From contig NC_026736.1 of NCBI RefSeq assembly GCF_000210295.1, positions 62,001 through 126,000 on the forward strand: a stretch of 64,000 bases of DNA, in the 5' to 3' direction. Both the position numbers and the translations under genes were made by a program. The DNA comes from Trypanosoma brucei gambiense DAL972 (taxonomy: Eukaryota; Euglenozoa; Kinetoplastea; Trypanosomatida; Trypanosomatidae). The notes beneath the pieces were generated by a model. It did no database searches. It was not told where the DNA came from and worked only from the letters and a program-made list of their open reading frames with translations. This document shows positions 1-12,400 of this stretch, one piece after another (the stretch's first letter is position 1; the number at the start of each line of letters is the position of its first letter).

Positions 1-3000
1 GGTTGGCACTGGATAACGGGGCACTCGAAAAGCGACAACCCGAACGACCGAAGGAGTACCAGTGCCATGTTGTAAAAAAAAGAAGCGCAGGCACAATTAA
101 AAGGATGATTAAGAAAACGAAGCGCGAAAGGTAAAGGATGTGATCGCAGAAAGGAACGTGAAGGATGACAGCGAAAACACTGTATTCCTTGAAAAATTAG
201 AGAAGGTAATGCAAAAAAGGGCGGACTGAAGCGCAGAGAAGAGCACGGTACAAGATGTCGATGGTGCGATTATTAGCGTGTTCACTTGTCAGAATTGATT
301 TTACACACCAGGAACAAACACTTCGATAAAAATGCAATGGGAAGAGATGTAAGTAGCGGAGCATTCCTGACATTGAAGACGGTTCCAAAGGATCTCCAAT
401 GTACGCAACACCCGACGAAATGTATGGAACAAGGTATTCTCATCGAGCACTTGTAGCACTGGCGTGGGCACAAAATAGAGGGCTGCTGTGACGCTCTAAG
501 AGTAGGGTGAGTGGAAACTCCCACACACTTACTACAATGAATAGCCCCTGAGCACTAAGTGGATAATGTGGCTTGATTAGACCCGAGAAAAGAGGTTAAC
601 GGCTTCGCGTAAATGTGGAAATTTTCTTGGTAAAGTTGTTTAGGCCCGACGATGTAGAAAAGGAAGCGCTACCTCCCTCCGATGCGGCACACAGAAATCC
701 AAACAGCAAGGTTTAAAGGTATGCGTCGGCTGAAACCATGGCACGTAACAATGCAACTAAATCAGAAGATGCCGGGGGCATCACTGTTGCCAGCGCGAAC
801 AGACCTAACGCCGCAGTGGGTGAAGTAGTAATGCGAAGTCGACCGCTAGCTAAAAGATGTCAAACAAAAAGTAGACATAGGGAGATGCTAGGTGCTTAAT
901 CGAGGAGTGCTAACAAACCCAAACAAAAAGTAGAAGATATCGTTGAAGCAGGCAGATGCTGAACAGGCAACGAAGAACAAAAGGGCTACCGGCTTGCGGA
1001 AATAACAGAAAGCAAAGTGTGGGGTAAGGTGTGGAAAAACAACGGGGAAACTGACTTTTTTGGTGTTAGTTGTGGTGATATTTTCCTACACCTAAAGAGG
1101 GTGGTCGAGCCAAAGAAAAGGTGGCAAACGCGCAGAGGAACCGCGTAGCTGCATTGACCTGTGTGAAAAGAAAAAAAATACTTTACCAGCATCCGAGGGT
1201 TCGTATATTTTGTGTACAAACGAGGGTTGAATTGTGATTGTCACGGGAGTCCGCGGGAACTATAAGAAGAAAGTAGAATTAGTAATGCATTCAGCGGGCT
1301 GCGCGTTAGTGCCCTAAAACATGCTTGCACTCAATACTTTCATTCCCATCACCGTATCTATCGTCGTTTTCATTGCTCCCCCCCCATATTCCCGTTATTC
1401 CAAGCTCCTCTCTGCGGATTTGCTTGCGATTTAACGCCTTGCTCCCGTCGCATGGCCTTACAAGTGAAACATCGATGAGAACACGCAACTTCCCCTACGA
1501 TAAAAGTTGAAAATGCAAGGCATCACACAACCTGCCGACACTTGTGTATTCCATGGCTTCGAAGGGGAGAACCACGTTTCCCAACCAACGTGAAGAATAT
1601 TTTTTCGAAACGACAGAGAAGCAAACAAAGCAGATTGTTTCCCCACTGAATGTGATATTCCCCGGAGTTTTCTTTGTGCAGGTTGTGGGTCGTGAGGGCC
1701 CACTTTGTTCGATTCAGGGCATCTTTTTCCTTCCCCGGGGCTGGAGATCGCGTGAAACAAAGGGCGCGGCCACTACCACCAAATCCGCTATTTAATCATC
1801 CCATTTATTAGGAGCATGTACGTGCGATGAAAAGGAAAGAAAGTAAATTAGCACGTGCATTTATACATGTGCGTGCCTCTCCCCCATATTCCCTACTGCG
1901 TTCCACGTGTTGCGTAATTGCTTTTTTTTTTTGACCGTGTTTTAGCCCCTCGCGTAGTCTCGTCGATTGTTGCATTTTACCCGAAGGCGAGAGGTGAACC
2001 GCATCCCCGGGAACGTGTTTTGTAGGTTCGTCTGATGGTTTAGGTGTAAAATATATCGCCTCCGGCCGCTCTCGTTGTGCGCTGCGTCTAATCGGGCGTT
2101 TTTCGAATTGGAAGGGCGTTAGCGCTCTTTTGGTGTTTTTCACTGATGTGCAAAAAAAAAAAAGTGGGTGCTTTAGGAGGTTTGGTTTTTGTCGTTTGCC
2201 ACCGTGCTTCGTCCGGTTGAGACGCTGGTTTGAATGACTTTACAACCTGAGTGGCCCTCGGTGCCTCTTTTTCCGAACCCTAGCCACTTATTTTCCGCTG
2301 TTTTACCACGTATCGCACATCAGATTTTTGAATCCCTGATAAATGTGGATGTGAAACGTGGGACCCGAAAGCGCCTTGGAGGACATGAGCGTGTTGATGA
2401 GACGAGCACAGCAACGACCGGTCGCGCATGAAGCAATGGAAATTACACGCACTTTTCCATCGCTCGTATTCCGAGTTAAGGGGCAGGTTGGGTGTGTGCT
2501 GCAGCGGCTCGTAGCCATCCTCTGTTTAGATATTAAAAAAGGGACACGAGAGTCGAGGCAGCAGCAAATGGGCGCGGAAACCTGGCGACAAATTGTGCTT
2601 CGATGTCGCGCTACACAAGCCAAATTATCTCACCTTGTGTGATTTCATCAGAGCGCGTCCACCGCAGAGTCCCAACCAATGATGTGTGCAGCTAAACCAA
2701 ACACGCCAGAGTACAGAGCAGAATAGGTTGCAACACAATACAATGGTCGCGACACCGTAGCGCATGGCGATGGACAACGGCAGACGCACTTCATTCGCAA
2801 ACGAAGAAACTGGTCCGAAACTTGCTGCGGCCGATGCGTGTCAGCATCCAATATTACGGGACTTTATCAAGTTATCGATTGCTCGGAAAGGAAACGAGAC
2901 CTCGTGGCGTCAAGAACGACATGCTGCGGTGTAATTTTGTGCTGTTTGTCCTGCTAATAAACTCAATGGCTCCATTCCGGGGACGCTTCATTTCAAAACC

Positions 3001-3506
3001 TTTTTCAGTCAATGTCAGAAAAAATGTGAAACCCCCGAACGCGATTTATTTTATTGTCCACGGAACCAAACACACAAATGCCCCATCAAGAGAGTTGGTG
3101 TTTTCAAGAGAGAGATTAACCTCAGTTTCGGGAAGAATATTGAACGAAAAGTCTTTTCCCTACGAAGTTGTTCAAAGATTTAACTCTTTTTTTTTCTTTC
3201 ACCCTATCGCGTGCGTGGGGAATTGAATTAATCCCCCATACTTCGGAAGCTAAAAATGGGGAAGATGGGTACCACTGGTTCACCCTCGCTTTTCTTTTGA
3301 TTCCCGACCCTACACGCTGAAGGTCGGTGTTCTTTTTGGTAGCGCACAAGAACGGCAGTCCACTCACGTGCGCAATCCTTGTTTTCGTCACAGAACTTTC
3401 CAGTCCCGTTTTAACTTCAAAATTTCCGTCTTTTTTCTTTACACTTTACTGTAAGCGCGGTATCAAAGGGACTAACCATCGGTTTAAGGCAGTCATAAAA
3501 GTAAGA
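1..3506. other. Left flank without an assignable gene
   Basis: I see no recognisable gene on either strand. Open frames are short, and the longest (plus strand 2822-3226) ends in a phenylalanine run encoded by a pyrimidine tract. One plus-strand frame at about 2358-2642 looks mildly protein-like but has no ATG at its head and a stop codon just upstream, so at most it is a gene remnant. The last 110 bases serve as the 5' flank of the nucleoside transporter. Confidence 0.5.
3427..3455 (+). promoter_or_regulatory. Probable trans-splice acceptor of the nucleoside transporter gene
   Basis: A pyrimidine-rich tract at 3427-3450 is followed by the first AG at 3454-3455. This is the usual layout for spliced-leader addition and would leave a 5' UTR of about 52 nt before the ATGs at 3507 and 3510. 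A second AG at 3392-3393, after a weaker tract, is an alternative. The placement is inferred from pattern only. Confidence 0.5.
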
Positions 3507-3509
3507 ATG

Positions 3510-4895
3510 ATGCTCGGGTTCGAATCGGTTTCTGAGTTTACAGTCTACATCACCTTTATATTCTTCGGAATGTCGGCGGTGGTGGTGACGACTTCCATAT
3601 TTTCGATTCCATTCTTCTTTATCGAGTACTACAAGTACGCACAGGGGGATCCCAATGCAGAGGCGGAGGATCAAAGGTTTTGGAATAACGTCTTCACGTA
3701 CTACAATGCCACGACGTTCCTTGTGGAGTTCCTTCTGACTTTATTCATGCTGACAAATCTTGGAAGGCGGATCCCTCTGGCTGTTCGACTCGGTGCCGGT
3801 CTCATCCTCTCAATTTTGGCAGTTTTCGTCGTGATAATGGTCACCATAATAAAAACAACAGAAACCGGCGCCAAGGTAACGATTATGCTCGTCGGTGTGA
3901 TCAATGGTGTTGCGGCAACACTTTGTGACACCGGAAACGGTGCCCTTATTAGCCCGTTCCCTACAAAATTTTTCAGCGCCGCTGTGTGGGGTGTCGCAGT
4001 TTGTGGTGTCATCACATCGTTCTTCTCTATCGTAATAAAAGCATCTATGGAGAGCAACTACGAAAGCATGTTGACACAGTCCCGAATTTTCTTTGGCTTG
4101 GTTGTCCTTCTTGAAGTGGTTTCCTGCATCCTCTTGGTGCTTCTGAGGAAGAACCCATACGCCATGAAGTATGCAGCAGAGTTTCGGTACGCCGCAAAGG
4201 AAAGGACCAATGATTGTGAAAACAAAGAAAGTGGCACATCAAATGGTCCAGCAGAACAAGATGAAGACCCCGTGGCGATTGATAATAACACCACGAAAGG
4301 GAACGTGATGACGGTCACCGTGGACCCCGACACGATGAAGGACACGGACCAAGTGGAAAACATTACAAACTCGCAGCAAATGCTGAAGGCGAAGGTATCT
4401 GTGGTGCTGAAGCGCGTCTGGCCCATGCTGGCGGCGGGTTTCCTCGCCTTCTCCACCACATTTCTCGTCTACCCTGGTGTATTCTTCGCCGTCAAAACCG
4501 ATGTGCCAAACGGTTGGTATATGACTATTACTGCGGCGATGTTTCATTTCGGTGACTTCCTATCGCGCCTCCTCCTTCAGTTCAAGCGGCTGCAGCCTTC
4601 ACCACGTTATGTTGTGGTTGGGACATTTGCACGTGTCTTTCTTATAATTCCTCTTGTTTTTTGTGTGCGCGGCATCATTGGTGGCACTCTTCTCCCTTAC
4701 ATTCTTTCATTTCTTTGGGGCCTCACGTACGGATATTTTGGCGGGATGGCGCTAATACACACGCCACGCACCGGTTCACTGACAGCAGCTGGTGAACGCT
4801 CTCTTGCTGCCAATTGTGCCGTCATTGCGATTCTGTGCGGTCTTTTCTCCGGCTCCATGCTTGCGCTTGCCGTCAAGGAGGGACTTCCTCAATAG
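3510..4895 (+). CDS. Equilibrative nucleoside transporter, TbAT1/P2-like
   Basis: This is a 461-residue purine nucleoside/nucleobase transporter of the ENT (SLC29) family, expected in the plasma membrane, where trypanosomes import purines because they cannot make them. It is colinear with T. brucei TbAT1, which is almost the same length. Shared features are the MLGF start, the FFGM segment in helix 1, the CD-x-GN motif (residues about 139-143), the loop ending in DPDTMKD, and a TAGERSLAAN motif near the C-terminus. The hydrophobic pattern fits about 11 helices, with a long charged loop after helix 6. I chose the ATG at 3510 by alignment to TbAT1; the tandem ATG at 3507 would add one residue. 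It is the only assigned plus-strand gene here. It is clearly not TbAT1 itself, because the loop and C-terminal helices differ. From memory an AT-E/NT12 paralogue lies on chromosome 3. Substrate specificity cannot be read from the sequence. Confidence 0.9.
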   Translation: MLGFESVSEFTVYITFIFFGMSAVVVTTSIFSIPFFFIEYYKYAQGDPNAEAEDQRFWNNVFTYYNATTFLVEFLLTLFMLTNLGRRIPLAVRLGAGLILSILAVFVVIMVTIIKTTETGAKVTIMLVGVINGVAATLCDTGNGALISPFPTKFFSAAVWGVAVCGVITSFFSIVIKASMESNYESMLTQSRIFFGLVVLLEVVSCILLVLLRKNPYAMKYAAEFRYAAKERTNDCENKESGTSNGPAEQDEDPVAIDNNTTKGNVMTVTVDPDTMKDTDQVENITNSQQMLKAKVSVVLKRVWPMLAAGFLAFSTTFLVYPGVFFAVKTDVPNGWYMTITAAMFHFGDFLSRLLLQFKRLQPSPRYVVVGTFARVFLIIPLVFCVRGIIGGTLLPYILSFLWGLTYGYFGGMALIHTPRTGSLTAAGERSLAANCAVIAILCGLFSGSMLALAVKEGLPQ

Positions 4896-7800
4896 CACCG
4901 CCCTTCATGGGAACCTCATTAGGCTTTTGGAACCATATCCGTAAAGGAGAAAAATTGCAAGCAAGTACACAAGAGGTGCTTGCTAGCGAATATAAACTTG
5001 TGGTAACCGAATAAAAAAAAGAAAGAGTGTGTTTGGCACGACAGAACATACGTGAAAGCAAAAAAAAAAGCCGTGAGGTGACGTGGTCAAAGGCGAAGTG
5101 AGGCAAGGGGAAGCGCAACTAAAAGAAAGGTTGGGACTTGTAGTCCGGGTTTCAAGAAAAGTCGGGCCACAAGGGACGTGCGCGCGACCTCCAAAAAGTT
5201 ATTCTTTGGCTAATTTCCCCCTTTGTTTGTTATTTTTAAAAGTTTATTTATTGTTATTATTATTACTATTATTATTTTTTCCGGTCCCTTCACAGACACA
5301 TGCCCACCGTTCTTCACGATATGGATATCACCCGTGTAAACGGAGAGGTGTTTCTGTTTATTTTCATAAGATTTTATTACCCAAGCCCCCCTCCACTAAC
5401 AAATTATTTTCTCATATTTTATGGCGGTGCTTTCACTCCACAATACCTGACGCCCTCCACTGGTTATACATCCCACAAGAACGTGTGGAAAGAAATGCCA
5501 TTCAGTGTGGAGAATAGCCGAACATATTGGTAGGTTATATCTTTTTTTTTTACTCAACTTCATTCTTACGAAAATTTTTTTACTCTGTGTCCTGAAAATG
5601 GGGAAGATGGGTGAGGAAAGAATATGGGATGGCACTTAAATATACTACTCCATTCTCCTAACTTTCGTTCGTGCTCCACACTCACAAAAACCAAACCGTG
5701 GAACCTTTCAAGGAGTTTTTGTGGTCCATATCGAGCCTTCAAACCATGCAAACCCATTTTTTTTTTTACCTTTTCAATGTTCATTTATGTATGAAAAGGA
5801 AACCTAGAGTTTGAATAAGCAGCGAAGGAATAGCACCCGTCGCACTGGCTACGCATCTTTTGGTGCAAGTTATGGAACTTACGGAATGAGTTAGAAGGGG
5901 CCCAACCCGAAGTGTTGATCATCAACTGATACTCAATACACGCAAAGTTTTGTTTTTCTAATGATGAGGGTTCACATGCCGCATGTTGTCGGTGCAGTCG
6001 ACTGCTTGAGATGTCAATGGAACAAACCTCGTTTCGACGCCCAATGGACGGGGGAACTATGCAGTCCGGAATTCGAAATCGTCGACTTCATGGTGAAGCT
6101 GCATCCGTTTTACTCCCACGTCGTCGCAGTCATTGGTGATGCGCGGGGGCATTTAATCTTCACCCACAAACCCCGAAAGTTCAGAGCCAAAAACGGAAGG
6201 ATTGAAATTGACGTATCTTGCCAGGTTAGCGGAATCAATGAGCATACTACTTCCGTACTGCAGTTAGCGTAAATAATGTTTTTATTATCATGAAGGGAGG
6301 AAAGAACATACACGTAAACCTCGTACCGTACACGAAAAGGCGTTGCTGGCGAAATAACGGCACAATCGAATCGGCACCAGCACCACAGCGGGAAAGAAAG
6401 CGGGGAATGCAGATGGGACCGGGTATCAGAAGCAAGATGTGACGCACACTTTAGCTGGGTGTGGTCGCGAAAGCAAATCACATGTAATTGCAATTGCGGA
6501 ACTCACCGCAAGCAATACGGAAAACTTAAGCCCGAGACGCACCGATGGAACTTCGTGAGCTCACCTCTTTGAGAAGGTTGAGTTCGTCACGAAAGCAAGG
6601 GCAGGCGACCCATGACAGCTGGTTGTCTTCAGGCAGTTGGAAAAGTTTAAAACGGGAAGCGCCGAGTGAACTGTTTAATACGGCTCCGCAGGAGGAACTG
6701 ACTTTATTTTTTTTTTAAAAATCCTACACAAACGATACCAGCACCGACAACAATGTTGCCAGGGAAACACGTTCCAACGAGTTCCCACAGGAGTTGGGGC
6801 CTCTCGAGTGGAAGAAAGGGTCCACGTGCGCTGAATCAAGAAAACTCCTTCCTTTATTGAGGTTATTGAGTCTAAAAACCCGAATCTCTCGAAGTCAGCC
6901 TTATGTGGGAGATATGTGCGTGCACCGGGGCGGCAGAACTGAACATTCCCCCGCTGCGCAGGCGTACTAAACAATATCGATTTAATTGGAATGCTTCTGC
7001 GCCTTCAAATTTTGGCTTTGTCATCAATATGCCGCGCCAACGCCTCGAAGGACGCGGCGTAGCCTGATATTAGTAGTTGCTCTCAATCAACTAACATTAG
7101 CCACCTTGAGAGTATGGAGGAATTAAACTAAACATTTCAAACCTCAACGAGGCCGCGAATTCTAGTCGCTGGACATGACGAACACGCAAATTTCAGATAC
7201 GTTACTTTGAGATCAGCAGCGGGTGTTTAAATTGGAGGCGGGGAGGCTCAATGGGTGTTATAAGAAATCACCGGCATTACGGTGTTGGGTAAAGTCATGA
7301 CAATTCGGAGGGAGGCATCACGACACCTTTTTTGTTTTAGCGCAAAAAGTGGTTTTGGATGACATTTTCAACCATCAAAGTTCTGATGGATCAACACTTC
7401 AGGAATGCGAAACTTTGCACGTAGGGACTCCGCCGTATTGAAATGGCTGCACGGAGGGTGTCACATGTTATTTTACCCTCTTTAGCTTCTCCTCTGTTGG
7501 AGGGACTTAAAGAAGGAAAAAAGGGAGTTTTCGCAGCGAGCGCGTGTTGAAACACTCACTTGACGCGACCACAAGGGATAATTTAAATTGGTTTCAATTC
7601 ACATTTTTTCCGGAGTATTTCCGAGAAATGGGGAGAAGCCAAACTCGCCACCAGCCCTCACTCGTTCGGGGAGAGGCATTTGGCCGCTTTCTTAACGGTC
7701 ACCTGACGCCACTCCGCCATTGCGCACAAAAATCCACCAGGCAGTGGCGTCGGGTTAAGTTATAATGCGGTGCGTGATGAAGACCGATAGTCCGCCATCC

Positions 7801-8253
7801 TTTAACGGGAGGCGCTATTTTTTTTTTAAGTTTTATTTGTTCAGCTACAACTCACTCATTCGGTTGCACGTGCATCTCAACAATCCAATATCGCTCAATT
7901 CGTCACAGCACTCATTTCCATGAACTATACGGAGCGCTGCCTCCCACAGCAATGGGCGGAGAATAAAATCCAAATGCTTTTCCCATCGTCCGTTGCATAA
8001 TGTCCTACGGGCGAATAAACTCCTGACCGTTTATGCTCAAAATCAATTAATGATGGTGCTGAATAAGTTCCGCCCAATTCCGTTCATTTCCCAAGACGCC
8101 ATTTACAAGTGCCCACCGCACGCAGCCGAATTTTACCGGCAGCTAAACTTCACCTCTTTGTTAAAATACGAAAAACATTAAACAGTAGTAATGGAATAAT
8201 GCCTCCAGCCTCTACAAACGACAGCCGATGCTAACGCCTTTTCTTCTTGTTTT
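4896..8253. other. Convergent strand-switch region, left part
   Basis: The plus-strand transporter ends at 4895 and the next assigned genes, from 12,554 on, are all minus strand, so two polycistronic units converge here. In trypanosomes such regions are termination zones, often marked by base J and variant histones; that is family knowledge and not visible here. A plus-strand frame at 5961-6272 (103 codons) has no recognisable motif. I found no convincing tRNA gene. Short pyrimidine tracts near 5220-5290 belong to the transporter 3' region. Confidence 0.45.
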
Positions 8254-8880
8254 ATGCGTGAGAATTTATGGAGAGAGCAAATAACCGAAGTTGTGAAATA
8301 GCGTAAATGGCAGTCGTAACGCAACATCACGGGAATATGAAACGAAATAGCGAGTCACAGCTATCACTTTCTTTATTAAAGCAAAAGGAAAAAAAATTTC
8401 AAACCAGGAGCAAATGCAAGTTGAAAATAAACCTGGTGGTAGAGTGGTATAACTGCCCTCTCCCACTTTTGAGATTAAGAAACAAAAAAAGCAGCAACAA
8501 CATATAGTCATTCCCAATTTCTTTAGTAAACTTGCGTACCACTGTACGTTTCGCAAATATTAAAATCTATTCACTACTGACTCAGGTCGAATGTTAAATA
8601 TCATCGTAAAACGCCATTCGGGGCAAATGGCGTGTTTAAAGCTCGTTCAAAATATCCTGCCGAACATTCTCCCCCCATGGTTCATATAATTCACCGTCTC
8701 GTAACGATTTGAAAACGGTTATACCATTATTAGGAAATAACATACTGTAGGAATTAGAAGCCCGTTGAAAGTTCAGGTGCCACGGATACTGCGGGGACAT
8801 ATTCGCACACATAATCAAGGGTGGATTAATTCACATAAGTGAAAAAGACATAATATTAACGCTTTTGAAAGCATATATTG
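8254..8880. repeat. Array copy 1, left part
   Basis: This stretch matches 11894-12516 and 15902-16523 with scattered substitutions. A small indel near 8370 breaks a 96-codon minus-strand frame that is shorter in the other copies, arguing against that frame being a gene. Similarity to the other copies stops right after a GCATATATTG motif at about 8880, where satellite-like sequence takes over. Confidence 0.85.
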
Positions 8881-8907
8881 GCTGGTTAGGGACGGTGTTC
8901 TTGACGG

Positions 8908-9372
8908 TTTAATGGGTGCCAGGAAGATATTTAATGGTGCTTATACTGACGAGTATTAAACTATGCGCAGTTAACGCTATTATACACAATAACTTTTAAT
9001 GTGCGCCATATTAATTACAAGTGTGACACATTAAATACCAGTGTGTAACATTAATTTGCAAGTTTGCAACAATGTTCTTTAGTGTTTAATGGGTGCAACA
9101 AAGCTATTTAATGGTCCTTATACGAACGAATATTAAACAATGCGCAGTTAACGCTATTATACACAATAACTTTTAATGTGTGGCCATATTAATTACAAGT
9201 GTGCAACATTAAATACAAGTGTGTAACGTTAATTTGCAAGTTTGCAACAATGACCTTTAGTGTCTAAGCGTGCCACAAAGCTAATTTAGGGGCCTTTATA
9301 CGAACCGAAATTTAATCACTGCGCAGTTGACGCTTATTATAACCCAAAAACTTTCTATTGTGTGCCCATATT
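8908..9372. repeat. 177-bp satellite repeats (minichromosome type)
   Basis: The motif TGCGCAGTTAACGC recurs at 8964 and 9141, a period of exactly 177 bp, with a third, error-rich copy at 9320. The 20 bases at 9128-9147 equal, as I remember it, the 3' part of the TBR1 primer used to detect T. brucei by its 177-bp satellite, and the segment just before it also fits the TBR2 site. This satellite forms the core of minichromosomes and intermediate chromosomes. Here it interrupts a gene array and runs straight into an assembly gap. The third copy carries several small indels, as expected of low-quality sequence at a contig end. Confidence 0.92.
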
Positions 9373-9472
9373 NNNNNNNNNNNNNNNNNNNNNNNNNNNN
9401 NNNNNNNNNNNNNNNNNNNNNNNNNNNNNNNNNNNNNNNNNNNNNNNNNNNNNNNNNNNNNNNNNNNNNNNN
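9373..9472. other. Assembly gap of exactly 100 N
   Basis: A run of exactly 100 N is the usual placeholder for a gap of unknown size. Relative to copy 2, the sequence between 8880 and 9473 should be about 967 bp and should contain the surface-protein gene. That gene is therefore missing, hidden in the gap or replaced. Confidence 0.97.
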
Positions 9473-12400
9473 AATCTTACGGTATTTACGATGAGAATCC
9501 TTTGGGAAATGGCGAGGCGCAATAATGTTACGTCCTTCAGTGCTGTTGAACACAGTTGGAGCTTTAACCACAAAAACATAATATTCAAATAAAATCAACA
9601 GCCCTCTGATGCTTGCGGAATGTATGTAGAAAAAATAACTTAAAAATTTAAACAAAAGTTAATACCTCAGTAATTGTTTTCCTTTTAATTTTTATTCATG
9701 ACAAAAATGAAATGTGCTTCTCCTGAGGGTCGCAAAATGCCGCCTTGTCATTCGAGTGCATATCCGATAAGATTAACTCCTTCAGAAGCGGGAAGTTACT
9801 CATATTTACACTGAGCTCTGTGTATGAATGCGCCACATGCATCAGGACGCCTTGACATGAACTCAAGTGATGAACCCTAAAAATAACTTACCAGCAAAGT
9901 CGTCTCAGTTTCATAATTGAGATGCCAACGTGAGCAGGACGAAGTGGTCCCACTCAAAACGAGACTTCAGTTGAAATAAATAATGGTGACGAATTTCGTC
10001 TCACAAAAATCTCCCAGGTGAAAGTCCTCACATAAAACTCCACCCCCAAAAGAAAACCAAAAAATTTTTAAACATATTTCCCTGTTCTTCCTTCACGAAC
10101 ATCTTTTCGCATCCGAGCCGTTGAGATGTTTCATTTTAGTTGCATTCACATCCGACGCATTCATTTCTACCATTTCTATTTGCACTTGAGCTGCTTAGCA
10201 ACAAAAAAAGAATTTCAACACAAATCTTCCCCAACCTTGTCTATAATAATAATCATAATAATTACAATGGTTTTCCACCGACCAAATTGTCAACCTCCAA
10301 TAGCGCTAGTTTTATTTCAAAGGCAAAACAACGCACTGAATTAAATCATGTACTGAAAATATATAACTTTGTGGTGACATTTTTTAAAAATTGTTTTTAT
10401 TGCATTCCTCCACATTTCCACCTGAAAGGGCACAACTCCGCTTTCTGGATTCAGTTCTGCTCAGTGCTTGGGAGTTCCGCAAACATGAAACAATTGCTCC
10501 CTCCATTCAGTAACGCAAACATAACGGGGAGGTTCAGTGATAAAATCCTTGAGCCCATGCATCAAACAGGAAAGAATTCACAACATAAAAGATGATTCGG
10601 ACGAAATTACAAACGTTTAACTGTCAAGGTGCAGTGACATTAACTGATGTCGACTCAACGTAAGCTTTCAACAATGCCCCTCTTTTTCCTCTTTTTTTTT
10701 GTTAATTCAGGGAAATCATAACATAAAATTGACCGCTGCGAGTCACTTTGCGACGGAAAAACATTACTATTAAATAAATTTCTCAACATAACTCACAGAT
10801 GCCGCTACCAAAAGCGATGGGAATTGTGCTGAAACGTCACATCTTGTGGTATAAATTCGTGAGATATTTCCTCCTGACGTATAAAAACGGATATTTGTGC
10901 ATTAAACAAACTCGTAATGGTTCCTCATGAATAGTTTTCGAAAAGGTTCAAATAATCACCAACGTGAGCACAACGCCTGCAGTGATGCGAGTATTTATAA
11001 ACGTCTCATGCAAAATTTAAGTTAACTGTGTTGAACTGTAATAAAGTTAAATTCAATTGAATGAGTTGAGGTTACTGTGTGGAGGTATTCATCACTCGTA
11101 ACATCATGAGGAATTCGCCACACCTCCAACGTAATCATTTAAACTCCGCATGTAATTTGATGGAGAGTTATGTATGCAATTTAAAGTTGCTTCAACTGCC
11201 TTTTTCTTTCCCCCCTCTCTCCTTTGAAATTGACTGATTCGTATATATTTTATTAACCCTCCCGCCCCATAAGGAACTCGGGCACTTCCGATAACAACAA
11301 ATCAAACACCATTGGCGTAACGCTCAGGTGGTTTCAATGCGAAAAGTTTCTCAACCGGGGAGTATTCGGTATTGTAAACTCCGTTTCTTTCGTCCTTAAC
11401 GTTAATTAATGGAGTTATAATTCACAGGTCAAAACAAACGACATAACCAACGCCATTAACACCATTTGTCTTTTTATTCCTTTCTTTCTTATTTAGCCTG
11501 CAAGGGAGAATTCAAGTGAGTAAAGGCATGATGATATCAATAGCCCAGAAACCAAAACAAATAAATGTGTGTTATTTATGTACCTGAGGTTTCAGTTTGT
11601 TTTTAGTTTATAAAAAGAGAGAGAGAGAGAGGGAAAAAATATTAAAATGGCACAACTCACCAAATATGGTGCGTAGGAACATAAAGAAAAACATCTTCTA
11701 AAAAGGGCTGCTTAAATAACTTAACTGTTGAGGATTAATATCACCAATCACAGTGTTCATTACCGCTGATAAACATGAAGTGAAAAAAAAATCCAACTGA
11801 ATATCAGCTTAATTTTAGTCAGCATACCTCAAGCGGATGCACACATAACATTCCCCTCGGAACCCCAATATTACAAACGCTACTTTTTGTTTTATGCGTG
11901 AGAATTTATGGAGAGAGCAAATAACCGAAGTTGTGAAATAGCGTAAATGGCAGTCATAACGCAACATCACGGGAATATGAAACGAAATAGCGAGTCACAG
12001 CTATCACTTTATTAAAGCAAAAGGAAAAAAAATTTCAAACCAGGAGCAAATGCAAGTTGAAAATAAACCTGGTGGTAGAGTGGTATAACTGCCCTCTCCC
12101 ACTTTTGAGATTAAGAAACAAAAAAAGCAGCAACAACATATAGTCATTCCCAATTTCTTTAGTAAACTTGCGTACCACTGTACGTTTCGCAAATATTAAA
12201 ATCTATTCACTACTGACTCAGGTCGAATGTTAAATATCATCGTAAAACGCCATTCGGGGCAAATGGCGTGTTTAAAGCTCGTTCAAAATATCCTACAGGA
12301 CATTCTCCCCCTATGGTTCATATAATTCACAGCCCCGTAACGATTTGAAGACGGTTATACCATTATTAGGAAACAACATACTGTAGGAATTAGAAGCCCG

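Noticed and set aside
8427..8460. tRNA-Gly-like 5' half (A-box-like GGTGGTAGAGTGGTA) in each array copy
   Set aside because: No pairing anticodon stem, no B box and no acceptor stem follow; likely chance, and copied only because the array is.
8266..8556. 96-codon cysteine/phenylalanine-rich frame in copy 1
   Set aside because: A small indel changes its frame and length in copies 2 and 3, so it is not maintained as coding.
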